Assembly (NCBI RefSeq): GCF_021044755.1
Contig: NZ_JAJNOR010000010.1
Location: 1-64,000 of the forward strand
Source of the DNA: Lientehia hominis
GTDB lineage: Bacteria > Bacillota > Clostridia > Lachnospirales > Lachnospiraceae
DNA length: 64,000 bases
Reading direction: 5' to 3'
Positions 43,268-52,160 of the stretch are shown here, one piece after another. The notes below the pieces were generated by a model. That model was given only the letters and a program-made list of their open reading frames with translations, was not told the origin of the DNA and searched no databases. The translations under genes and the position numbers were made by a program. Positions within the stretch are counted from its first letter, which is position 1. Each line of letters starts with the position of its first letter.

Positions 43268-44060
43268 TTCCCTCTCCAAAGCCCAAGTGGCCTACCTGAG
43301 GGCGCGCTCCCGTCACAAACGCCTCGTTCTTATCGGACAGATTCTTTTATTTATCCTGTTCATCGGGGCCTGGGAGCTCACCGCCCGCATCGGCCTTTTG
43401 AATGATTTTATATTCAGCAGTCCATCCCGCATGATAACCTGTTTCATTCAAATGACAGAAGATTTCAGCATTTTCCGCCATATCGGCGTAACACTGGCCG
43501 AGACCATCGGCAGCTTTTTCCTGGTCATGGCCATCGGCCTCCTGGCCGCCATGCTGCTCTGGTTAAGCCCCACCTTATCGGAGCTCTTGGAACCGTATCT
43601 GGTAATGCTCAACAGCCTTCCGAAATCAGCGCTCGCCCCCGTACTAATCGTATGGCTGGGCAACAATGTGAAGACCATCGTCGTGGCGGCCATTTCCGTG
43701 GCCGTTTTTGGCTCCATCATGACACTCCACACGGGCTTTCGAAGCGTCGACCAGGATAAGATCAAGCTCATCTACACTCTGGGCGGCAAAAAGAGGGATG
43801 TCTTAAAAAAGGTGCTTGTCCCCAGCGCTGTCCCTTTGATCATCAATAACATGAAGGTCAACATCGGCCTCTGTCTCGTAGGCGTCATCATCGGGGAATT
43901 TCTGGCGGCGGACAAAGGCCTTGGTTATCTGATCATCTATGGCAGCCAGGTATTCAAGATGGATATTGTGATGATGAGCATCGTCATCCTCTGCATCATC
44001 TCCATGGGACTTTACCGCATCATCGGGATGCTGGAAAAGCGGTACGTCAAGCGTCATTGA
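43260..44060 (+). CDS. ABC importer permease, SsuC/TauC type
   Basis: 266-aa membrane protein with about six helices and the BPD_transp_1 coupling region (VDQDKIKLIYTLGGKKRDVL). Partner of the preceding ATPase; the ATG lies in the end of that gene. No periplasmic-type binding protein is encoded on either side, which this importer class normally needs. Substrate unknown. Confidence 0.88.
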   Translation: MDNSLSKAQVAYLRARSRHKRLVLIGQILLFILFIGAWELTARIGLLNDFIFSSPSRMITCFIQMTEDFSIFRHIGVTLAETIGSFFLVMAIGLLAAMLLWLSPTLSELLEPYLVMLNSLPKSALAPVLIVWLGNNVKTIVVAAISVAVFGSIMTLHTGFRSVDQDKIKLIYTLGGKKRDVLKKVLVPSAVPLIINNMKVNIGLCLVGVIIGEFLAADKGLGYLIIYGSQVFKMDIVMMSIVILCIISMGLYRIIGMLEKRYVKRH

Positions 44061-44121
44061 AGATTGACAGCCGCTTCCGACCGCTATATAATAGATAAAT
44101 CGAACACGGGAGGCACATACG

Positions 44122-44304
44122 ATGAAAAAGAGTAAATTAGTCTTGAATATTGGTTTCGTATCCATTCTTGTGGAATTTATATTAGACGCTGTAAAAGACC
44201 GTTATTCGCTGCCCTCTTGGGTAACTCCCATAAAATGGATCCTTCTTCTGATTGCTTTTGCATGTGTGATCGGATATCTGGCACTTAAGAACGTCGAACA
44301 ATGA
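44122..44304 (+). CDS. Small membrane protein, unknown function
   Basis: 60 aa with two predicted membrane helices (about 8-25 and 37-57) and a short charged loop (DAVKDRY). GGGAGG lies 10 nt ahead of the ATG. It is 61 nt downstream of the permease gene in the same direction and followed by a terminator, so it may be the last gene of that operon. No family recognised. Confidence 0.65.
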   Translation: MKKSKLVLNIGFVSILVEFILDAVKDRYSLPSWVTPIKWILLLIAFACVIGYLALKNVEQ

Positions 44305-44328
44305 GCCTATTGTTTTTTTATAACAGTT

Positions 44329-44366
44329 AAGCCGCGGAGCGTATCCTCAGATATGCCCCGCGGCTT
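44329..44366. terminator. Bidirectional terminator between small membrane protein and degV
   Basis: AAGCCGCGG (44329-44337) pairs perfectly with CCGCGGCTT (44358-44366), followed by ATTTTT on the plus strand. On the minus strand, T-rich sequence follows a few bases later, so degV (ends at 44394) can use it too. Confidence 0.82.
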
Positions 44367-44393
44367 ATTTTTGCCGTCAAAACCGTAAAACTG

Positions 44394-45230
44394 TCACAAT
44401 GCTATGATTACTCCGCCGTCCCCGGCATATGTCGTGCTGACGCCGGCTGTATCCACAATATAAACATCCTTTACCTTTATCAGGCTGCAGATCAATTCCT
44501 TTACTTTTTTTGCCCGTTCCGGACAGTTCGTATGGGAAATGGACAGCACTTTATTCTCCGCACCCTTCGCTTCCTTTGCCACCCACTGGGCCATCTTGGC
44601 GAGCGCTTTGTCTATGCCCCGCGCCTGATCCAGCTTAATGATCACACCTTTGTCTGCTCCCATGACCGGCTTGATATTTAAGACTGTGGCAAACAATGCC
44701 TGCAGTCCTGTCAGCCTTCCGTTTTTCTTCAGAAAATCCAGCGTCTCCAGGACAAAATAGGTTTTCATATTATCCCGGAATTCGGATACTTCCTTTACTA
44801 TGTTCTCAAAGGATTCTCCCGCTTCCGCCATCTCCTGAATCTTTACCGCGATCCGTGCTTCTCCTATGGACGCCGAATCTGAGCTGAACACGGCTATCTT
44901 CTTTTCACCCTTTTCTTCTATATAGAGACTTCTTCCGAGGACCGCACTGTTGTATGTGCCGCTCAGATGCTGAGACAATGTCACCACAAAAATGGCTTCC
45001 GCATCGCAGTCATAGGCTTTTTTAAAAGCCTCCGGAGACGGACATGCTGTCTTCGGACAATCCGGAGTTGTGCGGACCAGTTCCAAGTACTTTGCCTGAT
45101 CAAAGCTCTCATCATCGGTAATATAGGTATCCCCTACCTGCAATGTCAGCGGAACCACTTGAAAATGACGGTCTGCTTTCAATTCCTCTGTCAAATCACA
45201 GCAGCTGTCCACTACTATCTTGTAATCCAT
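44394..45230 (-). CDS. DegV family fatty-acid-binding protein
   Basis: 278 aa. DegV proteins bind one fatty acid; the FakB members present it to the kinase FakA. Typical features: IVVDSCCDLT at the N terminus, VTLSQHLSGTYNSA, FVLETLDFLKKNGRL and NIKPVMGADKGVI. The ATG at 45230 follows AGGAGG. No fakA-like kinase is nearby. The specific ligand is not known. Confidence 0.88.
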   Translation of the reverse strand: MDYKIVVDSCCDLTEELKADRHFQVVPLTLQVGDTYITDDESFDQAKYLELVRTTPDCPKTACPSPEAFKKAYDCDAEAIFVVTLSQHLSGTYNSAVLGRSLYIEEKGEKKIAVFSSDSASIGEARIAVKIQEMAEAGESFENIVKEVSEFRDNMKTYFVLETLDFLKKNGRLTGLQALFATVLNIKPVMGADKGVIIKLDQARGIDKALAKMAQWVAKEAKGAENKVLSISHTNCPERAKKVKELICSLIKVKDVYIVDTAGVSTTYAGDGGVIIAL

Positions 45231-45375
45231 ATTTTTCCTCCTGTACTGCCTTACTACTTTTTTGTGGAGCATTTACCACTTTATGTAGTTTTCATTACTA
45301 TTTATAATAGCACAGAATACGCGCTTTGAAAAGGGACAATGCAATCTTTTTTATCTAATTTCCGGAGCTTTCCGC

Positions 45376-46695
45376 TTACCGCTCCTGCCAAAAACATCTC
45401 AGCAGATCAGAAAGAGCTTCCTGGTCCTTAACTCCCATCACTTCCCTGGCGGAATGCATAGCCAGCAAAGGAATGCCGATATCCGCCGTATTCATCACAG
45501 CAAAGGAGGATGCGATGGAACCCAGAGTGCTGCCGCTCCCCACATCAGAACGGTTGGCAAAGAGCTGGAACGGAATATGATTTTTATCACAAATGCTTCT
45601 GACTACGCCGACAGCCTCTCCATCTGTGGCATATTTCTGATTGCTCTCCGCCTTTAAAGCGACTCCTCCGTTCAGATAAACCGGATTCGTTACATCACTC
45701 TTATCCGGTTGGTTCGGATGCTTTCCGTGGGCCACATCCACGGAAAGCAGAAAGCTTTTCAGCAGACAGTTGATGCAGTCCTCACCGCTGTAGCCGAAAG
45801 AACGGCAGACCTTTTCCATCACCAGCGCAAGTAGGGAAGAACCGGCCCCCTGCTTCGTCTTGCTGCCAATCTCCTCATGGTCAAAGAACACGGCCATATC
45901 CACGCCGCTTCTTCTCTCTGTCCCTGCGAGCAATCCATCCACACAAGCGCTTACCGAAGTCAGGTTATCCAGTCTGGGCGCCGAGAGAAATTCACCGTTC
46001 ATTCCAAGGATATCCGGCTTATCGCAGTTATAAACAGAAAGTTCATAAAATAAGATATCTTCCGGAACTGCGCTAAGCTCTCCCGCCAGAGCATTCAGGA
46101 AAAATCCCCCTTTGTTCAGCACATCCGACGCAGCTTGTCCGGCCATCGGGAGCATATCCTTCTGCTTATTTAACTCAACCCCTTTGTTCACTTCCCGGTT
46201 CATATGAATGGCCAGGTTGGGGATCGTAAACACAGGGCGTCCGAAATCCATCAGACGAGTTTCGGGGCTAAAGCAGCCGTTTCCTTTGAGCGTCACCCTT
46301 CCGGCCACGGACAGAGGCCTGTCAAGCCAAGTATTTAAGATAGGGCCTCCATACGTTTCTACATTGACTTTCGCATAAGTATCCTGGGACATATCCGGAG
46401 CCGTTTTTATACGCATACAGGGCCAGTCTGTATGGGCCGCTGCGATCCGAAAGCTCTGAAGGCGCCCAAAACCGGGATTTATACGGAAAGCGAACATGGA
46501 AGAACCATGGGCTTTCACATAATATTTTCCTCCCTTTTCCAGAGACCAGCTGTCCCACATTCCCAGCTCCTGATACCCGTCTCGTTCAAGCTCTTCTGCC
46601 GCGGCCTCCACCACATGATACGGCGATACCCCCCGCTCAATATATCTCAAAAGCCCTTCCGGCACTCTGTTTTCCTGGTTCTGTCTGTCCGCCAT
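45376..46695 (-). CDS. M18 family aminopeptidase
   Basis: 439-aa zinc aminopeptidase forming large cytoplasmic complexes; acts on N-terminal acidic or neutral residues depending on member. Metal and catalytic residues: AAHTDWPCMRIK (His, Asp), FFDHEEIGSKT (Glu pair), VDVAHGKHPN, and the final His in LLAMHSAREVMG. The ATG at 46695 has GGAGG upstream; an ATG seven codons earlier lacks one. Single gene. Confidence 0.9.
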   Translation of the reverse strand: MADRQNQENRVPEGLLRYIERGVSPYHVVEAAAEELERDGYQELGMWDSWSLEKGGKYYVKAHGSSMFAFRINPGFGRLQSFRIAAAHTDWPCMRIKTAPDMSQDTYAKVNVETYGGPILNTWLDRPLSVAGRVTLKGNGCFSPETRLMDFGRPVFTIPNLAIHMNREVNKGVELNKQKDMLPMAGQAASDVLNKGGFFLNALAGELSAVPEDILFYELSVYNCDKPDILGMNGEFLSAPRLDNLTSVSACVDGLLAGTERRSGVDMAVFFDHEEIGSKTKQGAGSSLLALVMEKVCRSFGYSGEDCINCLLKSFLLSVDVAHGKHPNQPDKSDVTNPVYLNGGVALKAESNQKYATDGEAVGVVRSICDKNHIPFQLFANRSDVGSGSTLGSIASSFAVMNTADIGIPLLAMHSAREVMGVKDQEALSDLLRCFWQER

Positions 46696-46818
46696 CCTTC
46701 TTTCCTCCTCCCGCATTTATTGCAGATTCTGTCTTTCTATTCCAGTATACCACATTTTTAAAGAAAGGCTTCCCTTTTTCCTGATTTTCTCCTATACTGA
46801 ACGTATTAGGAGGTTCTC

Positions 46819-47316
46819 ATGATAGCGCTGAAAATACCAGACAAAAAGGATTTCACATCTAAGCTGTTTCTTCAGGACACCTTTGACGCTTTTATGGTGT
46901 CTCAGGCTTCTTTTACCACAAGCATCACCGTCTCCCTTGACGGTTCTCTCCACCGGGATTATTTCACTGACGCAGAATGGGAAGAAATGGAACAGCATGA
47001 TTTTGCCCGCTGGCCGCTCCTTAAGCCCTTGTGCTACCAGATTATCAAGGGCAGGAGGCTGCCGGAGCACTTTAAGATCGTCTTCATGCTGTCCCGCTCC
47101 AATACGGAAAAGCTGTTATCAGGAACTGGCCTGTCCATCCCGGTGGAACAGGTCGGCGGCCTGTTTTTGAATGTCCGCTATGATCAGGGAACGCTTCAAT
47201 GCGTGACCGGCGTCGCCCACTCTTTTTTTACCGCCGATAAGTCTCTGGACCGGGCATGGGACGATATGATAAGGCGTCATTTCAGATCCAGGGAAATATT
47301 CTGGGAAGAAGATTAG
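46819..47316 (+). CDS. DUF5721 family protein
   Basis: 165 aa, no signal peptide or membrane helix. The start MIALKIPDKKDFTSKLFLQD and the aromatic, mixed alpha/beta middle resemble DUF5721 proteins common in Lachnospiraceae; function unknown. TAGGAGG precedes the ATG. It lies upstream of htpG in the same direction, but htpG has its own promoter. Confidence 0.75.
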   Translation: MIALKIPDKKDFTSKLFLQDTFDAFMVSQASFTTSITVSLDGSLHRDYFTDAEWEEMEQHDFARWPLLKPLCYQIIKGRRLPEHFKIVFMLSRSNTEKLLSGTGLSIPVEQVGGLFLNVRYDQGTLQCVTGVAHSFFTADKSLDRAWDDMIRRHFRSREIFWEED

Positions 47317-47364
47317 AGCCTTTCTCCCTTATTTCAACAAAAACCGGAAAACAAAAGCAGGTTA

Positions 47365-47391
47365 TTAGCACTCATGTCTATTGAGTGCTAA
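47365..47391. promoter_or_regulatory. CIRCE element (HrcA operator) at htpG
   Basis: TTAGCACTC (47365-47373), nine bases, GAGTGCTAA (47383-47391): a perfect CIRCE inverted repeat, the binding site of the heat-shock repressor HrcA. It ends 7 nt upstream of the -35 of the htpG promoter. Confidence 0.95.
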
Positions 47392-47398
47392 TTTTTTC

Positions 47399-47427
47399 TT
47401 GACTTTTATATGTCAGCGTATTACAAT
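47399..47427 (+). promoter_or_regulatory. htpG promoter
   Basis: TTGACT (47399-47404), a 17-nt spacer and TACAAT (47422-47427), giving a leader of about 65 nt. CIRCE lies just upstream, so HrcA would contact the -35 edge. Confidence 0.85.
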
Positions 47428-47497
47428 ATACTTCAGAAATCGAAAAGACCGTTTTGTCTTTTAAACCCACAAAGAAAAAAAGAAAGGTGTGATTGAA

Positions 47498-49498
47498 ATG
47501 CCAGAGAAACAGGGCAATTTATCCATTAACAGTGAAAACATATTTCCTATCATAAAGAAATGGCTTTACAGTGACCACGATATTTTTTACCGTGAACTGA
47601 TCTCCAACGGCTGCGACGCCATCACCAAGTTGAAAAAGCTGGATGTGATGGGCGAGTTTGAGATTCCGGAGGATACCGAATTCAAAATCCAGGTCACGGT
47701 AAATCCCGATGAAAAGACCATCTCCTTCAAGGACAACGGCATTGGAATGACCTTTGAGGAGCTGGACGAGTACATCAACCAGATCGCTTTTTCCGGAGCC
47801 AGGGATTTCCTGGAGAAATATAAGGACAAGACGAACGAAGACCAGATCATTGGACATTTTGGCCTGGGCTTCTATTCTTCCTTCATGGTCGCGGACAAGG
47901 TAAGCATCGATACAAAGTCCTATCGTGCCGGCGCGCCTGCCGTCCACTGGGAATCGGACGGAGGCCAGGAATTCGCCATGGCTGAAGGGAGCAAGGAAGA
48001 TTTTGGAACAGAGATCACATTGTATCTCAATGAAGACAGCCTGGAATTCGCCAACGAATATAAGGCCCGCGAAGTCATCGGAAAATACTGCTCCTTCATG
48101 CCTGTGAACATTTTCCTGAACAAAGCGAACGCCCCTCAGGAATACGAGACCATCGACGTGAGCGAGGTGACGGAAAAGGATGTAGTGGTGGAGACCACCA
48201 TTGAAGAAGCCAAAACAGAAGAACGGGAAAATGAAAACGGAGAAAAAGAGATCGTGGAGATTTCTCCCCGGAAGGAACTTGCCAAGATCAACAAGCGTCC
48301 TGTCCCTCTGAACGATATCCATCCTCTCTGGACGAAACATCCCAATGAATGCACCGACGAAGAATACAAGAAATTTTACCGTACCGTATTCAATGACTAC
48401 AAGGAGCCTTTATTTTGGATCCACCTGAATATGGACTATCCGTTCAACTTAAAAGGCATCCTTTACTTCCCGAAGATAGGTTCCCAGTATGAGAGCATTG
48501 AAGGGACCATCAAGCTTTATAACAGCCAGGTATTCGTTGCGGACAATATCAAGGAGGTCATTCCTGAATTCCTGATGCTGTTAAAAGGTGTGATCGACTG
48601 CCCCGACCTCCCTTTAAATGTCTCCAGGAGCGCATTGCAGAACGACGGCTTCGTCAAGAAGATCTCCGATTACATCACCAAGAAGGTAGCGGACAAGCTG
48701 ACCGGTATGTATAAGGTCGAGAAAGAGAATTATGAAAAATACTGGGACGATCTGAGTCCCTTCATCAAATTCGGTTATATCCGGGATGAAAAATTTGAGG
48801 ACAAGATAAAAGACTGTATCCTGTTCAAGAACCTGGAGGGCCGTTATCTGACCCTGGCGGAATGCCTGGAGGAAAACAAAGAAGCTCACGAAAACACGGT
48901 CTTCTATGTGACCGATGAAAAAGCGCAGAGCCAATATATCAACATGTTCAAGGAAGCCGGTATTGATGCGGTGATCCTGACCCATACCATTGACTCTCCT
49001 TTCATCAGCCATGTGGAACAGAAAAATGAAAACGTGCATTTCCTGAGAATCGATACGGATCTGGACAGCGCTTTCAAGGAGGAGACGGGGGAAGAAGAAA
49101 AAGAATCCCTGAACAAGATGACCGATAAGCTGACGGAAACCTTCCGGAAAGCTCTCGGTGACGATAAGCTGGAAGTCAAGGTAGAAAAGCTCAAAAATTC
49201 GTCCATTGCTTCTGTAGTCACTTCGTCCGAAGACAGCCGCCGGATGCAGGATATGATGAAAATGTACAGCATGGGAGATATGAACATGGATATGTTCGGC
49301 GCTTCTGAAAGTCTCGTGCTGAACGCAAATCATCCTCTCGTGACTTATGTACTGGAGCACGAGGACAGTGAAGATACCTCCATATTCTGTGAACAGCTGT
49401 ATGACCTGGCCCTTTTAAGCCATGGAAGCCTGTCTCCGGAACGCATGAGCAAATTCATTGCCCGTACCAATGACGTGATGTTAAAGCTGGCCGAATAA
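47498..49498 (+). CDS. htpG: Chaperone HtpG (Hsp90)
   Basis: 666-aa ATP-dependent chaperone. GHKL ATPase motifs: YRELISNGCDAI, DNGIGMT, GHFGLGFYSSFMVAD and FGTEITLYL. The middle domain shows the catalytic-loop region VSRSALQ, and a C-terminal dimerisation domain follows. The ATG at 47498 has AGAAAGG upstream; a GTG three codons earlier is too close to it. A charged linker (about 220-250) is rich in Glu. Control by HrcA is indicated by the CIRCE element. Confidence 0.96.
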   Translation: MPEKQGNLSINSENIFPIIKKWLYSDHDIFYRELISNGCDAITKLKKLDVMGEFEIPEDTEFKIQVTVNPDEKTISFKDNGIGMTFEELDEYINQIAFSGARDFLEKYKDKTNEDQIIGHFGLGFYSSFMVADKVSIDTKSYRAGAPAVHWESDGGQEFAMAEGSKEDFGTEITLYLNEDSLEFANEYKAREVIGKYCSFMPVNIFLNKANAPQEYETIDVSEVTEKDVVVETTIEEAKTEERENENGEKEIVEISPRKELAKINKRPVPLNDIHPLWTKHPNECTDEEYKKFYRTVFNDYKEPLFWIHLNMDYPFNLKGILYFPKIGSQYESIEGTIKLYNSQVFVADNIKEVIPEFLMLLKGVIDCPDLPLNVSRSALQNDGFVKKISDYITKKVADKLTGMYKVEKENYEKYWDDLSPFIKFGYIRDEKFEDKIKDCILFKNLEGRYLTLAECLEENKEAHENTVFYVTDEKAQSQYINMFKEAGIDAVILTHTIDSPFISHVEQKNENVHFLRIDTDLDSAFKEETGEEEKESLNKMTDKLTETFRKALGDDKLEVKVEKLKNSSIASVVTSSEDSRRMQDMMKMYSMGDMNMDMFGASESLVLNANHPLVTYVLEHEDSEDTSIFCEQLYDLALLSHGSLSPERMSKFIARTNDVMLKLAE

Positions 49499-49536
49499 AA
49501 ATTTCATAGGACGAGCTTTCCTATGAAATCAAAATA

Positions 49537-49580
49537 CTGCCGCCGGATGGACAATTCCATCCGGCGGCAGTTTATTAATG
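49537..49580 (+). terminator. htpG terminator
   Basis: A 15-bp perfect stem: 49537-49551 with 49556-49570 (CTGCCGCCGGATGGA and its complement), followed by TTTATT. A second stem, TTTCATAGGA/TTCCTATGAAA (about 49502-49529), precedes it directly after the stop codon. Confidence 0.9.
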
Positions 49581-49709
49581 ATGTCTGTGATTCCTGTTCT
49601 CCCGATTCTTCTTTTCCTGCCGTTTTCTCTCCCTTTCCTTTTGTGCCTCGTCACATTCCTCATCTATCTCATATACTGAATCTTCATCAATTATAAGTCT
49701 GGTTTTCAT
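49575..49709 (-). CDS. 44-aa basic/acidic small protein
   Basis: ATG at 49709 with AAGGAGA 8 nt upstream. The product starts MKTRLIIDEDSVYEIDEECD and ends in a run of Lys, Arg, Glu, Asn and three His. The N-terminal half is acidic, the C-terminal half strongly basic. Similar tiny proteins with a leading MKTRLIID...YEID pattern recur in Firmicutes as unnamed proteins; this is recollection, not a search result. Function unknown. The stop lies in the htpG terminator tail. Confidence 0.6.
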   Translation of the reverse strand: MKTRLIIDEDSVYEIDEECDEAQKERERKRQEKKNRENRNHRHH

Positions 49710-49858
49710 AAAAGCGTCTCCTTACACATAATAGTGGTTCCTCAGAAACCGCTCATAATATCATATGCCAAATTTTCCAATTTCGTTTTTCGTCCAGTCT
49801 GCATAGGCCAACCCTTCCTCCGCATAAAGTAAAGGGAACAAACCTACGAGGTGCCATT

Positions 49859-50485
49859 TTGGAACAAGATAGCTTCAAAGCAACCGAACTGGACAAAATG
49901 ACCAGCGGCTACAACCTCCAGATGCTGAAAGCGGCCCTGGCTTATTTTCCTGCCTCACAGAAACGTCTTCTGTCCGTGCTCGTAAAATTTCAGGAGCTTA
50001 AAAATACCGTAAACTTGTTTTCTTCCCCTGAAGCAGCCGACGCCTTAAGCATCTGCTCCGCCTCTGAGGGCGCTCCCAAAAGAGGATTTTTTGACCTATT
50101 AAACGAAATAAAAGATTTTGGCAGTCCAGAGCAGAGGAAAGCCTTCGACCGGCTGAATTACATCATCCAGCTGTCCTCCTTATATGATCAGATGTCTCAA
50201 GGCGGACCGGCTGCTGAATCTGCCAGCCAGACCCGGGAAGAACCGGCTCCATTCACCGTAGTATCCGGACAGCCTGCCGCAGAAGAAGAAAAGGCCACAC
50301 TGTCAGCCGCTTCCCTGGATCCAGACTCACCGTCCGGTCCTTCTTCATCTGAAGCCGATGATGACTTCCGAAGCTTTATCCGCGGCTCTCTGAACTCCAG
50401 TCAGCAGGACCTTTTCGATTCTTACAGCGCTATGTTCCACTCTCTCAGCAATGCACCAGGAAAGGAGCCACATCACAATGAATAA
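49859..50485 (+). CDS. Hypothetical protein, helical N-terminal domain with disordered tail
   Basis: 208 aa. Residues 1-125 are helix-rich (NLQMLKAALAYFPASQKRLL, VKFQELKNTVNLF). Residues 126-190 are Ser/Ala/Pro/Glu-rich, probably disordered. The end (FRSFIRGSLNSSQQDLFDSY) is helical again. The start is TTG at 49859 after ACGAGG. It overlaps the next gene by 8 bp, so the two are translationally coupled. No known family recognised with certainty. Confidence 0.7.
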   Translation: MEQDSFKATELDKMTSGYNLQMLKAALAYFPASQKRLLSVLVKFQELKNTVNLFSSPEAADALSICSASEGAPKRGFFDLLNEIKDFGSPEQRKAFDRLNYIIQLSSLYDQMSQGGPAAESASQTREEPAPFTVVSGQPAAEEEKATLSAASLDPDSPSGPSSSEADDDFRSFIRGSLNSSQQDLFDSYSAMFHSLSNAPGKEPHHNE

Positions 50486-51035
50486 CTTTCAAAACGGGAT
50501 GTATAACAACGGCATGAACGGAAACAGAGGCCGAAACATGTCTCCCATGAACGGAGACGCCGGACAGAATCAGAACCCAGGGAACAATTACCAGAATTCA
50601 GTTGATAATTTTCAGAATCCGAACAGTTCACCACAGAATACCGGCAGCCCCGCTCAGAATGCCGGCGCAGCGGACCAAAGCCCTGGCGCCTCCGGTCAGA
50701 ATCCCGGGAACACCGGAAATCCGGATGGCACACCTTTGTCAGGACAAAACAGCTCCGGAAACGACAGCTGGAAAAATGACCCGTCTTTAAAAAATATGGA
50801 TTTAAAAAAGCTGGCCTTTTTATCCGAACTGGTCTCCCAATCCGGCAGCCAGTCAATGGACTCCCTGCTGCCCTTCCTGATGTCTGCCAATAAGAATGCC
50901 AATTCCATGGGGATGCAGTTCAATGATTCAGAGACAGATCTAATACTCAATGTCTTAAAAAGCCGGATGAAACCGGAGGAGCAGTCCAGAATTGATATGA
51001 TCCGGAAAATGGCAGATATGCTGGGGCGGAAATAA
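50478..51035 (+). CDS. Hypothetical protein with Asn/Gln/Gly-rich N-terminal half
   Basis: 185 aa. Residues 1-100 are low complexity, with repeated QN, NPG and NTG units (GQNPGNTGNP, QNTGSPAQNAG). The C-terminal 90 residues are helical (LKKLAFLSELVSQSGSQSM, then DLILNVLKSRMKPEEQSRID). AAAGGAG precedes the ATG at 50478 inside the upstream gene. The pair may form a complex. No signal peptide. A terminator follows. Function unknown. Confidence 0.7.
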   Translation: MNNFQNGMYNNGMNGNRGRNMSPMNGDAGQNQNPGNNYQNSVDNFQNPNSSPQNTGSPAQNAGAADQSPGASGQNPGNTGNPDGTPLSGQNSSGNDSWKNDPSLKNMDLKKLAFLSELVSQSGSQSMDSLLPFLMSANKNANSMGMQFNDSETDLILNVLKSRMKPEEQSRIDMIRKMADMLGRK

Positions 51036-51041
51036 GAACAA

Positions 51042-51073
51042 AAAGTGCCGGAAGAACAATCCTCCGGCACTTT
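51042..51073. terminator. Bidirectional terminator
   Basis: AAAGTGCCGGA (51042-51052) pairs with TCCGGCACTTT (51063-51073). T runs follow on both strands (TATTATTTT on plus, TTTTTG on minus). It overlaps the end region of the convergent pncA-like gene. Confidence 0.88.
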
Positions 51074-51074
51074 A

Positions 51075-51602
51075 TTATTTTACTGTTATCTGGCACATTT
51101 TCATAGCTTCCAGCGCGTTGATATGGCTTCTCGGCGTCACACCGGCACAGCAGCTGCTGTCTGCCAGGACAGGCACTTCCGGAAGAAAAGCTTTGATGAG
51201 CATGGCATTGGATATCACACAGATATCCGTACACAGACCGACCAGCTCGATCTCCTCCAACGGTTCTTTTTCGTTTATCTCCGCCAGATACTGTGCAAGT
51301 TCTACAGACCCAAAGGTTAGCTTTTCAAAAATCCTGGCCTGTTTTTCTTTTAGTAAAAAATCAATCTCCGGTTCAAGCTCCCATCCGCTGCTTCCTTTTA
51401 TGCAATGCGCCACCGGGAGCCTCCGCCCTTCCTGGGAGTTTTTATAATCCGTACCGTGCGTATCTTGTGTTGCTAAAACGATTCCCCGGAAGCCCCGTAT
51501 TTTTTCTTTAACTCCAGGAACAATGGCTTTCGCCTCCTTTGTCCCCAGCGCCCCGTCTATAAAGTCCTTCTGCATATCCACTACAATAAGTGCCCTGCTC
51601 AT
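51075..51602 (-). CDS. Isochorismatase/nicotinamidase-family hydrolase
   Basis: 175-aa cysteine hydrolase. Catalytic triad candidates: Asp in VVDMQKDFIDGAL, Lys in the middle segment, nucleophile Cys in LVGLCTDICVISNAM; the cis-peptide loop region precedes it. The metal-binding His/Asp pattern (TQDTHGTDY) favours nicotinamidase (NAD salvage) over isochorismatase. AGGGAGG precedes the ATG. It lies 17 nt after the yqeY-like gene in the same direction. Confidence 0.85.
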   Translation of the reverse strand: MSRALIVVDMQKDFIDGALGTKEAKAIVPGVKEKIRGFRGIVLATQDTHGTDYKNSQEGRRLPVAHCIKGSSGWELEPEIDFLLKEKQARIFEKLTFGSVELAQYLAEINEKEPLEEIELVGLCTDICVISNAMLIKAFLPEVPVLADSSCCAGVTPRSHINALEAMKMCQITVK

Positions 51603-51619
51603 ATGACTTCCTCCCTCTG

Positions 51620-52063
51620 TCAGAATAAACTGGATACGATTTCATTGACAAGCTTGCCGTCCGCCCTGCCCTTTACCTTCGGCATCAGCTCTTTCATGAT
51701 ACGGCCCTTGTCCTTGGCGGTGGGAGCATCTATTCCCAGTGTATCCAGTACTTCTTTGACTGCTTCCCGTATATGAGTCTCGCTCATCTCTTCCGGCGCA
51801 AACTCTTTCAGAACGGAAATCCTCTCTTCACATTCCCTCAGGATATCCGTCCTGTCGGGAGGGCAGGTATCCATCGTCTCTTTTGTCTGCTTGATCTCCC
51901 TGGCAATGACCGCGTTCTCCTCCGCCTCCGTGAGCTCTTCCCGCTTGTCGATCTGTGCGTTTTTCAGCGCACTTAAAAGCATGGAAAGAGTCTCCTTTCT
52001 CTCTTTTTCCTTATTCTTCATGGCTTTCACCATGGCCGTTCTGACCTCATCAATTTTACCCAT
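51620..52063 (-). CDS. GatB/YqeY domain-containing protein
   Basis: 147-aa all-helical protein of the YqeY family, related to the tail domain of the GatB amidotransferase; its function is not settled. Typical: LSALKNAQIDKREEL, RECEERISVLKEFAPEEMS, DKGRIMKELMPKVKGRADGK. ATG at 52063 after AGGAGG; an earlier ATG lacks a site. Confidence 0.88.
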   Translation of the reverse strand: MGKIDEVRTAMVKAMKNKEKERKETLSMLLSALKNAQIDKREELTEAEENAVIAREIKQTKETMDTCPPDRTDILRECEERISVLKEFAPEEMSETHIREAVKEVLDTLGIDAPTAKDKGRIMKELMPKVKGRADGKLVNEIVSSLF

Positions 52064-52160
52064 AATTTTGCCTCCTGTCCGCTGATGATTTTCTTTCTGC
52101 ATTACTTTTCCATTTCATGATACCACAGAGAATTTGTTTTTTCCAGGCCAGTTAAGATTA

